DNA of 64,000 nt from Streptomyces goshikiensis (GCF_014650555.1 NZ_BMVE01000012.1:124001-188000), one strand, 5' to 3'. Counted from the first letter of the stretch, positions 6,157 to 15,167 are shown. Program-made: numbers and translations. Notes: generated by a model from the sequence alone, not told the origin.

Positions 6157-8838
6157 ATGCCGCTTCCACAGAAGATCCACCATCTCATCGACTGCTTCGA
6201 CACGTTCGCGGGGAACCGGGGCAAGAAGCGCCGGTTACCCGTCATGCTGCTGAAGCGGGATCCCGCGCCGGACGGCACCGTCCGGGAATCGACGGCACGG
6301 ACCGTCATCCTGGACTACGAGAAGCGCCTGTACCTCGCGGGGCGCGACCCGAAGGTCCGGCTGGTCCCGCACGCGCTGCTGGAGGAGGGCGAGTTCACGC
6401 CGCAGGACGCGGCGCACGGCGGGCCGGCCCGCGCGGTGGTCGAGCCGCACGTCGCCGTGCTGGACGCGATCGCCGGGCAACTCGTCTCGATGCCTCCCGG
6501 CGCGGGCCGGATCCGGCTGCCGCGCTACGACACCTGCCGCGCCGCGCTGAACGCGACCGTCGACGTCGTCGCGCCCGACGCCGGGGTGCGGCAGCTGCGC
6601 GACGAGCTCTACCGCACGCTCCTCCTGCGGCGGGGCGGGCTGGACGCGCTCGCGCAGCTGGCCGGCAACGCCCCGGACGCTCCGGTCGCCAGCCTGTGGG
6701 CCGGGGTCATCCAGTTCCTGGGCGTCCGGGTGCCCCGCTCGCTCTACGGCCTGTGGCTCAGGAGACGCCGCACCCTGCGCTGGGTCGGCAGCCGGCACCC
6801 CGACGGCGCGAACTTCCTCCGCATGGCGCTGTCCATCACCACCTGGGGGAACTCCCGGCACAGCCCCGACCTGATCCAGCGCATGCTGTTCATGGCGCTG
6901 CTGGGCGACCTGTCCAAAGCCGTGACGCCGTCGCGCTTCTGGGTCTACCGGGCCCGCCGCCGCTGGTCCTTCGTCCTGCTCCTGCCGGACATCGGCGAGG
7001 AGGGCACACCGATCCGCCGGCTGCTCGACACCTACGCGGACATCGCCCGCAACGAGCCTCCCGCCCCGCTCATGGTCCTGGGGGGCGTGTCCGGTCAGCC
7101 GCCCTCCTACGCGCAGCCGCTCGCCCCGGACCCCGGCGACCCGAACGGCACCGCCAATCAGGTGCGCGCGCTGTACGCCCGGCCCGCCGCGTCCGCCGTC
7201 TACCTCGTCGACCTGTCCCCGAACGACGACGACGGTCCGGCCAGGAGCTGGGTGCAGACCAAGCCCAAGGTCACCGTGCGGACCAGCGGCCGCGGGGCCT
7301 ACGTGCGGGCCGTGGCGACCCCCCTCCTGGTGCTCGCGCTGGTCGCCACCGGGATCTCCCTCTGGCGCCAGGAACCCGAGCTGCCGCCGTCCTGCCACAA
7401 GGTCGGTTCGGGCGAGACCGTCGGCGTCACCGACGGCCGGGAGTGCCACCTCGCCATCGCGGGCCGGGACGACGAACTGCTCGCCCTGGAAGCGGTCGCC
7501 GCGAAGCAGAACGACGACGCCATGGGCAGCGGCCGGCCGTACCGGACGGTGGTCTTCTTCGCCCCCCTCACCGCGGATCCCGGCGATTCCACCCCCGTCA
7601 GCCTGCAGTCGCTGCGGGGCGCCCTGGCCGCCCAGAAACAGATCAACGGCCGCGAGGGGGACGTCGTCCAGATCCGGCTGCTGCTCGCCAACCCGGGGAA
7701 GTACTTCGCGTACGGATCGCAGAACGCCCAGGGGCCCGATGTGGCGGCGGAGATCATCCGGCGGAAGGACAGCGAGAAGATAGCCGCGGTCATCGGCATC
7801 ACCCAGAGCCGGCCCGCTTCCTTCGCGGCGGTGGCGGAGATCTCGGCGGCGAGCATTCCCGTGATCGGCAATTCCGTGTCGGGGAGCAAGATGGTGGACG
7901 AGCGGTCGTCCTCCTATTACTTCCAGGTGTCCCCCTCGAACGACCGCGTCGCCCAGGTGATGGCCGAGTTCACCGCGCACTCGGGGGAGATCGGCGAGCT
8001 GACGACGGCCAAGGAGGGCGAGAGGACCGCCGTGGTGGTCTACGACCCGGACGACGAGTTCTTCAGCTCCGACCTGGCGGAGAAGTACACCAAGCACTAC
8101 AAGGGCGGACCGGTGGTCACCGTGCCCTATTACGAGAACCGCAGCGGACAGATCACCTCGTCCGTGGCGCGGGACATCTGCGCCGAAGTCGCGCGGTCGA
8201 ACGGATTCATCCTCTACGCCGGCCGCTCGGGCGAGATGCCCGAGCTCTTCGACGCCCTCCAGGCGGCTTCCGAGTGCCGCAGGCAGGACGGGCGGAAGGT
8301 GGCCGTCCTCTCCGAGAGCACCGCGGCCAAATACCTCCAGGATCCCGAGGACATGCTGCGCAGGCATTCCCTGCTGAGGCCGTTCTACGTGATGTACAAC
8401 AATTCCAACGGAAAGGAGACGGCGGACAGTCCGTACTCGGAATTCACCGCCCGGTTCCGGGACGTCTTCAAGGACGGTTCGGTGCCCGAGGGCAACGCGG
8501 CGGGGGCCTACGACGCGCTGCAGGTGGCCTCGGAGGCGATCAACGCGGTCTACGCCCAGTACCGGACGGGGACGAACAGCAGCGCGCCGTTCCAGGCGAC
8601 GGACGTGTACGCGCGGCTCTCGAACCCCGGCATCCAGAACCTCTCGGGTGCCTCCGGGCTGCTGACCCTGAACAGCCGCAACAAGTACCCGCCGAGCGCC
8701 GCCGTCTACATCCTGGAGTCGCACCTCGACAAGAGCGTGACGACCTGGATGGCCTGCGGCAACCTGCCCGACCAGCCGCCGAACTCGGCGATGGGCAAGT
8801 CGTGGGGGCAGCCCGGCAGGACCCGGGCCTGCCCGTAG
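6157..8838 (+). CDS. Single-pass membrane protein with cytosolic domain and extracellular periplasmic-binding-protein-type domain
   Basis: An 893-residue protein in three parts. Residues 1-385 are soluble and Arg-rich and open with MPLPQKIHHLIDCFDTF; I see no clear enzymatic motif, in particular no intact Walker A. Residues about 386-408 form one membrane helix (TPLLVLALVATGISLW). After it, Cys413 and a second Cys near 431 could form a disulfide. Residues about 450-890 resemble a type I periplasmic binding fold of the branched-chain amino-acid/receptor-ligand family (VIGITQSRPASFAAVAEISA, SIPVIGNSVSGS, YYFQVSPSNDRVAQVM, FILYAGRSGEMPELFDAL). No transporter genes are adjacent, so a sensor or ligand-gated role is more likely than uptake. 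ATG 6157 or GTG 6151 could be the start; both follow an AGAGGAG box. Confidence 0.75.
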   Translation: MPLPQKIHHLIDCFDTFAGNRGKKRRLPVMLLKRDPAPDGTVRESTARTVILDYEKRLYLAGRDPKVRLVPHALLEEGEFTPQDAAHGGPARAVVEPHVAVLDAIAGQLVSMPPGAGRIRLPRYDTCRAALNATVDVVAPDAGVRQLRDELYRTLLLRRGGLDALAQLAGNAPDAPVASLWAGVIQFLGVRVPRSLYGLWLRRRRTLRWVGSRHPDGANFLRMALSITTWGNSRHSPDLIQRMLFMALLGDLSKAVTPSRFWVYRARRRWSFVLLLPDIGEEGTPIRRLLDTYADIARNEPPAPLMVLGGVSGQPPSYAQPLAPDPGDPNGTANQVRALYARPAASAVYLVDLSPNDDDGPARSWVQTKPKVTVRTSGRGAYVRAVATPLLVLALVATGISLWRQEPELPPSCHKVGSGETVGVTDGRECHLAIAGRDDELLALEAVAAKQNDDAMGSGRPYRTVVFFAPLTADPGDSTPVSLQSLRGALAAQKQINGREGDVVQIRLLLANPGKYFAYGSQNAQGPDVAAEIIRRKDSEKIAAVIGITQSRPASFAAVAEISAASIPVIGNSVSGSKMVDERSSSYYFQVSPSNDRVAQVMAEFTAHSGEIGELTTAKEGERTAVVVYDPDDEFFSSDLAEKYTKHYKGGPVVTVPYYENRSGQITSSVARDICAEVARSNGFILYAGRSGEMPELFDALQAASECRRQDGRKVAVLSESTAAKYLQDPEDMLRRHSLLRPFYVMYNNSNGKETADSPYSEFTARFRDVFKDGSVPEGNAAGAYDALQVASEAINAVYAQYRTGTNSSAPFQATDVYARLSNPGIQNLSGASGLLTLNSRNKYPPSAAVYILESHLDKSVTTWMACGNLPDQPPNSAMGKSWGQPGRTRACP

Positions 8839-8844
8839 CGGCGG

Positions 8845-8868
8845 TCCCCGCCGGTCAGGCGGCGGGGA
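8845..8868. terminator. Hairpin between convergent genes
   Basis: TCCCCGCCG (8845-8853) pairs exactly with CGGCGGGGA (8860-8868) around a six-base loop. The loop contains the TGA stop of the FUSC gene read on the minus strand, and the plus-strand gene stops just before the stem. It can act as a terminator in both directions. Confidence 0.75.
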
Positions 8869-10360
8869 TCAGCGGAGCCCTCGGGTGGGTGCGCAGCGGG
8901 GTCGCGAGGGCCACCAGGGCGTGTTCCAGCCCGTGCAGGTGCGCGAGGGCGGACTCGGCGGCGGCCGCCGGGCGGGGCGCGGCCGGGGCGGTGAGTTCGG
9001 CGGCGCCGTGCGGGGCGGTGAGCGCCTCGACGGCCGCCTGCACGCGCCAGCAGGCGGCGGCGAGGCGGGCGTCGTGCGAGGCCTGGGGGTCGGCGGCGAC
9101 GGCCACCAGGCCGCGTACCTCGCGGGCGCAGTCGTCGAGCAGGGCCAGCACCTGGCGGGCCCGGGCCTTGCGGGCGCGCAGCGGGCTCAGCGGGTGGACG
9201 AGGGGGGCGAGGGCCATGCGCACGCGGCCCAGCAGCAGTTCGAGCTCGGCGGCGTGCGGGGCCGGATCGGCGTCCGGGTCGCCGGCGAGGCGGTCGAGGG
9301 TGGCGGCGGTGGAGGCCCGTACGCAGTGCAGCGCGCGCTGGATCCAGGCGTCGTTGGCGGCGTGGGTGGTCACCGGGAGCACGATCACGACGGCGAGCGC
9401 GGCGCCGAGCGCGCCGATCGCGGTCTCCTGGAAGCGCAGGAGAAGCAGGCCGGGGTGCAGGACGCCGAGGAGTCCGTAGAGCAGTCCGGCCATGACAGTG
9501 ACGAAGAACATCATCCAGGAGTACGAGGGCGCGGCGGTGTAGAAGATGCCGAAGACGCATACGGCGACCAGCGCTGCGGTGGGTGCGGGGGCGCCGTGCA
9601 GCGGTACGGCGATCAGCAGGCCGGCGGCGATGCCGATGACGGTGCCGAGGACCCGGCGGAAGCCGCGCACCAGGGTCTCGCCCCGGGAGGTGGTGTTGAC
9701 GAAGATCCACCAGGCGGTGCCGACGGCCCAGTACCAGCGGTCGTCGGAGAGGGCCTGGCCGATGGTGAGGGCGAAGCCGCAGGCGGCGGTGGCCTGGAAG
9801 GCCTGCCGGGTGGTGGGCCGGGCCAGGCCGGTGCCGGGCAGGCCGGGCGGGGCGGCGGGCGGCGGGGTGCGGCGCTCGATGGGCCACAGGACGAACCGGG
9901 CGGCGCCGGCCGAGAGGAGGGCGAGGCCGACGGCGGCGTACAGCTCGGGCAGCTGGCCGGTGCGGGCGTGGAGGAACTGGGTGACGAAGAACATCATGAA
10001 GCCGAAGATCCCGAGCGCGTGTCCGCGCGGCCCCCAGCGGCGGGCGTAGACCCCGGCGAAGACGACGGCGAGGAACGCGGCGTCACGGACGAGCGGCAGG
10101 TCGTGCAGGGCGGTGGCCAGCGCGAGGACGGGGAACCCGGCGGCGGGCAGCAGGGCGGTGGTCAGGCGCTGGGCGCGCACGGTGGAGTCGAGCACGGTGA
10201 AGAGGGCGAGCAGGGCCGCCAGGCCTCCGGTGATGGAGGCGGTGAGGGAGAGCCCGCAGAGCTCGGCCACGACGACGGCGAGAGCGACGCCGATCACCGC
10301 CCGGCTGGAGTTCCTCAGTCGCATCAGCCCCGGATCCGGAGCCACGAACATTCTCTTCAC
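8855..10360 (-). CDS. FUSC family (aromatic-acid exporter-like) membrane protein
   Basis: A roughly 500-residue integral membrane protein with two clusters of membrane helices separated by soluble stretches, the layout of fusaric-acid-resistance/aromatic-acid exporters. The first cluster starts with RAVIGVALAVVVAELCGL; the second, near the middle, has the FUSC-like TRQAFQATAACGFALTIG and WAVGTAWWIFVNTTSRGETL. A His- and Arg-containing soluble C-terminal domain follows. GTG at 10360 (VKRMFVAP) is preferred; ATG 10351 is possible. The reading frame is open to 10690, but that part is Arg/Pro-rich and not membrane-like. It diverges from the toxin-like gene across 381 bases. The substrate cannot be told from sequence. 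Confidence 0.82.
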   Translation of the reverse strand: MKRMFVAPDPGLMRLRNSSRAVIGVALAVVVAELCGLSLTASITGGLAALLALFTVLDSTVRAQRLTTALLPAAGFPVLALATALHDLPLVRDAAFLAVVFAGVYARRWGPRGHALGIFGFMMFFVTQFLHARTGQLPELYAAVGLALLSAGAARFVLWPIERRTPPPAAPPGLPGTGLARPTTRQAFQATAACGFALTIGQALSDDRWYWAVGTAWWIFVNTTSRGETLVRGFRRVLGTVIGIAAGLLIAVPLHGAPAPTAALVAVCVFGIFYTAAPSYSWMMFFVTVMAGLLYGLLGVLHPGLLLLRFQETAIGALGAALAVVIVLPVTTHAANDAWIQRALHCVRASTAATLDRLAGDPDADPAPHAAELELLLGRVRMALAPLVHPLSPLRARKARARQVLALLDDCAREVRGLVAVAADPQASHDARLAAACWRVQAAVEALTAPHGAAELTAPAAPRPAAAAESALAHLHGLEHALVALATPLRTHPRAPLIPAA

Positions 10361-10741
10361 GGCGGTGTGCCGCCCCCCTTGCAGTGGTGCGCGCCGGCCC
10401 GGCGACCGCCCGGGGGTGGTGGGCGGCGAACGGGCACGGCGAAGGCGCCGCGCTCCGGTCCGGCCTCGTTGCCGCCCGGCGCTGCGCGGCGCCGTAAGTA
10501 CATGGATACGCCACAGATAAACATGTACGGCCCACTGGCTCAACCGTGCGGCGCTGGACTGTGCCATTGGTACAGCTCGGGAGGGCGAGCTTCGGCCGGT
10601 CGCGGCCAACGGACCAGCCCGGGGGCGCGGGATCGGGCCTATGCGTGGATTGCAGGGCACAGGGGGGCAACCTAGACTGAAAATGATCAATCTCCCAGCC
10701 CCGTCCCCTTACCGGATCTCCGCGCGAGCGGGGTGAGGCCC
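10361..10741. promoter_or_regulatory. Divergent intergenic region, FUSC gene / toxin-like gene
   Basis: No convincing gene is seen in these 381 bases. An inverted repeat GTACATG (10498-10504) and CATGTAC (10522-10528) with a 17-base spacer sits in a locally A/T-richer stretch and could be an operator or a promoter element. AAGGGGGG on the minus strand at about 10372-10380 is the only candidate ribosome site for the FUSC start and is rather far from it. Confidence 0.35.
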
Positions 10742-13435
10742 ATGGCCGAGCGCGTACGACAGTCGCAGGTCCGCGGCGGCGCCCACCGCGGCGGGCGGGC
10801 CCCTCGGACGCCGTCGAAGGCGCAGCCCCGGTCGAGGGGGCGCGCGTGGGAGCGGGACCGGGGGCGGGGGCGGGAACCCGGACCGGGATCCGAACCGGAA
10901 CGCGAACCGGGAGCCGTCGGGGCTCCGCCCGGGCTGGCCCGGCTGATGGCGTCCGGCGCGGGCAACCGCGCCGTGGGCGCGTATCTGCGCGAGGAGGCCC
11001 GGAGCGCCGGGGGGCAGGAGCTCGCCCCTCCCCTGCGGGCGGAAATGGAATCCCGTCTGGGCGCCGATCTGTCCGCGGTGCGGCTCCACACCTCCACCGC
11101 CGCGGCGGAGTCGGCGAACGCGCTGCGGGCCAGGGCCTTCACGGTGGACCAGGACGTCGTCTTCGCGGCGGGCGAGTACCGCCCCGGCGACCCGGGCGGC
11201 CGCGCCCTGATCGCCCACGAGCTGGCGCACACGGTCCAGCAGGCGCGCGGCGGACCGGCGCCCGCGGGGACGGACCGTACGGAGCGGGCGGCCGCCGCCG
11301 CGAGCGCCGCCGGGGCGCGCGGCACGGCCCCCGCGCCGGTCCTGGAGGGGTCCGCGGTCGGCGTGGCCCGGGTGGCGGCCGGGGAGCAGACCCAGGAGCG
11401 GACGGCGCCGGAGAAGCAGGATTCCCTCGGCTTCTGGGGCGACCTGCTGGTCGACGAGCTCGCGGGGGTGGCGGTCGGTTCCGGCTTGCAGCAGCAGATG
11501 CTGAAGGCGGCCGTGATCGGTTTCTTCGCGGAGCTGGACCGCCAGATCCAGGATCCGAAGTCGAGGGCCGACATCCACGCCGGCGCCATGGACCTGGCCA
11601 AGAGCGGCAACCAGGAGAAGATGATCGCCGCGTACTACGCCGGCGCGGCAGCGGGCCTCGTGAGCCCGCTCACCGACCTCCTGGGCATCGGCGTCCTGCT
11701 CGAACAGCTCCAGGCGTTCGGCGGGAAGCTCGCGACCGGTGTCCTGAAGGGCGAGATCGACCTGATCGACGAGGTCACTGGGCTGGTCGGGGCGTACGAG
11801 GACTTCAAGTACCACCTGGCCGCATCGCTGATCGAGACCATCAAGGAGCACCCGGAGGACCTCTTCTTCTTCGGCGGCCTCCAGGACGTGGCGGTGCGCA
11901 AGGCGGGAGAGGCCGGCCGCACCGGAGCCCGGCGCGTCGTCGCGGCGATCTCCGAGAAGGACGGGGACAAGCCGGCCGCGCCCGAGACGGCGAAGCAGAT
12001 CCTGACGCAGCACACCGAGGCCGAGAAGGCCGGTGTGGCCAGCGCCGTCACCTCCAAGGCGACCCGGGCGCGGCAGGCCGTCTTCCACACGCACCCGGAG
12101 CGCTTGGGGTACGACGTGGGGGAGGCGGTCGGCTCCGCCGTCGGCAACCTGCTCATCGCCGTGTTCACGGAGGGCGTCGGCAATGCCGTCACCAGGATCG
12201 CGGGCGAGATCGGGCGCGTCTGCCCGGTCCTCGCCCGGGGGGCGGAGGCGCTCGCCGAGATCGGCAAGGCCATCACGGCCGTGGAGAACGCGATCGGCGC
12301 CCTCGTCGAAGGGGCGCTCAGCACGCTGAAGGGCCTGGGCAGGATCCTCGGGCCGTTCCGCGCGCTGATGACGCGGCTGCGGAACTTCTTGGGCAAGGTC
12401 GTCGGCAGGGCGACCCGGCTGGAGGCGGCGGCGCTCCGCGCGGCGGAGTCGACGGCGCCGAAGCTCGCCCCGAAGGCGGTGCCCGGGCTCCCGGGTCCGG
12501 GCAAGGCGGGCACGCCGCACGCGAAGCCGTCGGCGGCGCCGAAGCGCGGGCGGTCCAGGCCCGGGGGCGGCGCGGTGAACGACAACGACGTTCCGCTGCG
12601 CAAGGGCGAGACGGTGAAGGAGCCCTCCCCCAAGGCCGCCGATCCCACCGCGCGGCCGCAGGCCCCGGAGCCGCATCCGCAGAGCGGGGTCCAGCCGGCG
12701 GCCCGGGCCACCGAGGAGCATGCCGAGGAACAGGCCGCACAGCAGGTCGAGCAGCAGGTCGAGCAGAAGATCGCGGTCAACGCCCCGCCTCCCGCGCACA
12801 CCCCGACCACGGCCGCCAAGACGCCGCCGCCCAAGAAGCCCGCGACGCTCAAGGTGGTCCCCCCGCCGAAGGGCGCCCCGGCGCCCGTGAAGCCGGTCTC
12901 CCCGAAGGGGACCACGGGGCCGGGCAAGAAGCCGGTCTCGGCCGCGACGAAGGCGGAGCTCGCCGCGAAGAGGGCAGAGGCGCGAGCCGTCAGGTTCAAG
13001 CGCGCTGCCCCCGCCGCCCCCTTTACCGACCCGCTGACCCTCGCGGAACGGTCCATGATCGTGGAACACCTCTTCGAGCAGCAGCCGCTGACCGGCGCGA
13101 TGAAGGACAGGCTGCGCACGGATGCGAGGGCCTGGTGGAAACGCGCCACTCGGGGGAACGGACACCAGCCCGGAGGGACGTACCAGGTCCATCACATCGT
13201 CCCTCTGGAATTCGCACACCAGATACCCGGGAGATATCCCAACGACCTCAGCAATCTGGTGCTGATGGAAAACGTCACCCACAACCAATGGCATTCCGTC
13301 GTCAGCAAGCACCAGCGCACACTGGGCCGCCGCCTCACCCTTGAGGAGATATTGAAACTTGAGCAGAACACCGTGCCCTACAACAAGGGAAAGGTCTTCG
13401 TCATCCGGAACGGCCAGGTCGTTCCGGCGCTCTGA
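10742..13435 (+). CDS. DUF4157 (eCIS-core) leader fused to C-terminal HNH nuclease-like toxin domain
   Basis: An 897-residue protein with polymorphic-toxin architecture. Residues about 60-165 form a DUF4157 domain: LARLMASGAGNRAVG, MESRLGADLSAVRLHT, ALRARAFTVDQDVVFAAGEY and the zinc-protease-like HELAHTVQQ (His159, His163). Residues about 210-560 are helical and partly hydrophobic (LLGIGVLLEQLQAFGGKL, LIAVFTEGVGNAVTRIAG). A Pro/Lys/Ala-rich linker follows to about residue 760. The C-terminus carries an HNH-type motif, QVHHIVPLEFAHQIPGR (His817-His818), with SNLVLMENVTHNQWHSVV, typical of DNA-cutting toxin tips. DUF4157 marks cargo of extracellular contractile injection systems. The next gene is convergent, so no immunity gene follows. 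Start ATG 10742; GTG 10733 is an alternative. Confidence 0.8.
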   Translation: MAERVRQSQVRGGAHRGGRAPRTPSKAQPRSRGRAWERDRGRGREPGPGSEPEREPGAVGAPPGLARLMASGAGNRAVGAYLREEARSAGGQELAPPLRAEMESRLGADLSAVRLHTSTAAAESANALRARAFTVDQDVVFAAGEYRPGDPGGRALIAHELAHTVQQARGGPAPAGTDRTERAAAAASAAGARGTAPAPVLEGSAVGVARVAAGEQTQERTAPEKQDSLGFWGDLLVDELAGVAVGSGLQQQMLKAAVIGFFAELDRQIQDPKSRADIHAGAMDLAKSGNQEKMIAAYYAGAAAGLVSPLTDLLGIGVLLEQLQAFGGKLATGVLKGEIDLIDEVTGLVGAYEDFKYHLAASLIETIKEHPEDLFFFGGLQDVAVRKAGEAGRTGARRVVAAISEKDGDKPAAPETAKQILTQHTEAEKAGVASAVTSKATRARQAVFHTHPERLGYDVGEAVGSAVGNLLIAVFTEGVGNAVTRIAGEIGRVCPVLARGAEALAEIGKAITAVENAIGALVEGALSTLKGLGRILGPFRALMTRLRNFLGKVVGRATRLEAAALRAAESTAPKLAPKAVPGLPGPGKAGTPHAKPSAAPKRGRSRPGGGAVNDNDVPLRKGETVKEPSPKAADPTARPQAPEPHPQSGVQPAARATEEHAEEQAAQQVEQQVEQKIAVNAPPPAHTPTTAAKTPPPKKPATLKVVPPPKGAPAPVKPVSPKGTTGPGKKPVSAATKAELAAKRAEARAVRFKRAAPAAPFTDPLTLAERSMIVEHLFEQQPLTGAMKDRLRTDARAWWKRATRGNGHQPGGTYQVHHIVPLEFAHQIPGRYPNDLSNLVLMENVTHNQWHSVVSKHQRTLGRRLTLEEILKLEQNTVPYNKGKVFVIRNGQVVPAL

Positions 13436-13480
13436 GGCCCGCCCGGAGGGGCGCGGCGGGCCCGGCGGGCCCGGTCCGGG

Positions 13481-14152
13481 TCACGCGGTGGCGTAGCGGG
13501 CCAGGAAGAGGTCCACGCCGGAGGTGATGACCCGGGAGAGCTCGGCCTCGTCGACCTCGGTGTCGGTCGAGAAGGTGTGCACCAGCTGGAGCACCCCGAG
13601 GGTGGCCGCGACGAGCTGCTGCACGGCGAGCGCGGGGTCGGGGACCTCCAGCGTCCCGCGCGCGTCGAGTTCCGTGAACGCCTCGGTGAGCGGGCCGTTG
13701 TTCATGTCGTACGTGACCCGGTACCAGAGCTGGCCGAGCTGGGGGAAGCGGTCGATCTCGCCGATGACCAGGCGGCGCAGCGACATGATGTCGGGGCGCA
13801 GCACCAGCCTGGTCCAGTCGGTGGTGAAGCTGATCAGCGCGGCCCGCAGGTCCGGGGCCTGGGCGATGGTGGAGCCGCAGCACTGGAGGCCCGCGTACGT
13901 CTGGGGCAGGACGCCCCCGACGACGGCGAGGAAGAGCCGTTCCTTGTTGCCGAAGTGCTTGTAGATCGTCGCCTTCGAGACCCCCGAGCGCTGGGTGATG
14001 GCGTCCATCGAGGCCGCCGAGTAGCCCTCGGTGAGGAATTCCGCGAGGGCCGCGTCGATGATGGCCTGCCGCTTGCGCTGGGCGGAGTCGGAGGGCCCCG
14101 GGATGATCGGGATGCCGTACTCGTCCGTGGCGTTCATCGTCTCGGCGTCCAT
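13481..14152 (-). CDS. TetR/AcrR family regulator of the pirin locus
   Basis: A 223-residue TetR repressor. The DNA-binding helix-turn-helix is at about residues 45-75 (GYSAASMDAITQRSG, then KATIYKHFGNKERLF), followed by a TetR_C-type ligand domain without recognisable pocket residues. ATG at 14152 is used; ATG 14137 (MNATDEYG) would also fit. The gene lies downstream of the pirin gene on the same strand, separated by 72 bases that contain an ACTGAAC-type palindrome; a better copy lies before pirin. This implies that the protein represses both itself and the pirin gene. Confidence 0.87.
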   Translation of the reverse strand: MDAETMNATDEYGIPIIPGPSDSAQRKRQAIIDAALAEFLTEGYSAASMDAITQRSGVSKATIYKHFGNKERLFLAVVGGVLPQTYAGLQCCGSTIAQAPDLRAALISFTTDWTRLVLRPDIMSLRRLVIGEIDRFPQLGQLWYRVTYDMNNGPLTEAFTELDARGTLEVPDPALAVQQLVAATLGVLQLVHTFSTDTEVDEAELSRVITSGVDLFLARYATA

Positions 14153-14210
14153 GCGGGGGCGGTGTCCTTCGGATCTGCTGCGCTGGCGGGGGGGGTCTCT
14201 CAGTATATGA

Positions 14211-14225
14211 ACTGAACCGTTCGGT
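14211..14225. promoter_or_regulatory. Putative TetR operator before the regulator gene
   Basis: ACTGAAC-C-GTTCGGT is a 15-base palindrome with one mismatch. It matches the perfect copy ACTGAAC-G-GTTCAGT upstream of pirin at 15153. It touches the stop codon of the pirin gene and lies about 60 bases before the TetR start, a good place for autorepression. Confidence 0.65.
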
Positions 14226-15115
14226 CACACCTCGATGCGGCCCATCAGACCCCGCTGGTAGTCGAGCTGCGCCTGGTGCAGCTCCGCGTCGGTGTTCATG
14301 ACGAACGGCCCGCTGCGGGCGACGGGTTCGCCGATCGGTTCACCGGCCAGGACCAGGACCTCGGCGGCCGCCTCCGGGGCGGACACGGCGAACCGGTCGC
14401 CGTCCTGGCCGAGGATGGCGAGGTGGCCGTTCGGGAGCGCGCCGTCGGGGGTGGCGGCGGTGCCGGACAGGACGTACAGCATGGCGTTGTGACCGGCCGG
14501 GACGGTGAACTCGGCGCGGCCGCCGGCCGCGAGGCGGGCGTGCACGACGAGCACGGGGGTGTGGGTGGCGAAGGGGCCGGTCACCCCGTGGGTGGAGCCG
14601 GTGATCACGGTGAGCTCGGCGCCCTCGCCGGTGGCGACCGTGGGGATGTCGGCGGGCGAGCCGTACTGGACCCGCGGCGGCGTGCCCTTGAGGCGGGCGG
14701 GGAGGTTCACCCAGATCTGGAGGAGGTGCTGCGGCCCGCCCTGCGTGAGCAGTTCGGGGGTGGGGCGGGCGAGGTGGACGAGCCCCGAGCCCGCGGTGAG
14801 CCACTGGACCTCGCCGGGGTTCATGACCCGCTTGTGGCCCTCGGAGTCGATGTCCTCCATGGCGCCCTCGATGACGTACTGGATCGTCTCGAAACCGCGG
14901 TGGGGGTGCGGCGGAGCGCCCTTGGCCTCGCCGGGTCCGAGGACGTGCGGGCCGACCTGGTCGACCATCAGGAACGGGTCGACGAAGGGGAGTTCGGCCT
15001 GCGGGAAGGGGCGGCGGACCGGGAAGCCCTCGCCCTCCAGGGTGTGGAAGGGGGCGACGACGCGGGCGGTGGAACGCAGGGCGGCGTCCGGGGCGGTGAC
15101 TGCGGTGGTGTCCAT
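14225..15115 (-). CDS. Pirin family protein (bicupin)
   Basis: A 296-residue protein with two cupin domains. The N-terminal one holds the metal site, HPHRGFETIQYVIEG, followed by DSEGHKRVMNPGEVQWLTAG and GLVHLARP; the C-terminal cupin ends with LAGEPIGEPVARSGPFVMN, the usual pirin tail. Pirins are cytosolic iron proteins; some act as quercetin 2,3-dioxygenases, others as redox-linked cofactors. Which applies here is not visible. The ATG at 15115 is followed at once by ordinary pirin sequence after a short Ala-rich leader. The palindromic operator at 15153 and a second TGAACT...AGTTCA repeat at about 15124-15144 lie just upstream, so it is probably under control of the TetR gene at 13481. Confidence 0.92.
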   Translation of the reverse strand: MDTTAVTAPDAALRSTARVVAPFHTLEGEGFPVRRPFPQAELPFVDPFLMVDQVGPHVLGPGEAKGAPPHPHRGFETIQYVIEGAMEDIDSEGHKRVMNPGEVQWLTAGSGLVHLARPTPELLTQGGPQHLLQIWVNLPARLKGTPPRVQYGSPADIPTVATGEGAELTVITGSTHGVTGPFATHTPVLVVHARLAAGGRAEFTVPAGHNAMLYVLSGTAATPDGALPNGHLAILGQDGDRFAVSAPEAAAEVLVLAGEPIGEPVARSGPFVMNTDAELHQAQLDYQRGLMGRIEV

Positions 15116-15152
15116 GTCCCCACTGAACTATACCGATCAGTTCACTGTCAAG

Positions 15153-15167
15153 ACTGAACGGTTCAGT
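15153..15167. promoter_or_regulatory. Putative TetR operator before pirin
   Basis: ACTGAAC-G-GTTCAGT is a perfect 15-base palindrome 38 bases upstream of the pirin start. A related copy lies in front of the neighbouring TetR gene. An additional spaced repeat, TGAACT and AGTTCA, lies between it and the start codon, so two dimers may bind. Confidence 0.7.

Noticed and set aside
10361..10690. N-terminal extension of the FUSC protein
   Set aside because: The frame is open, but the translation is Arg/Pro rich, unlike any membrane domain, and contains the A/T-richer promoter-like stretch.
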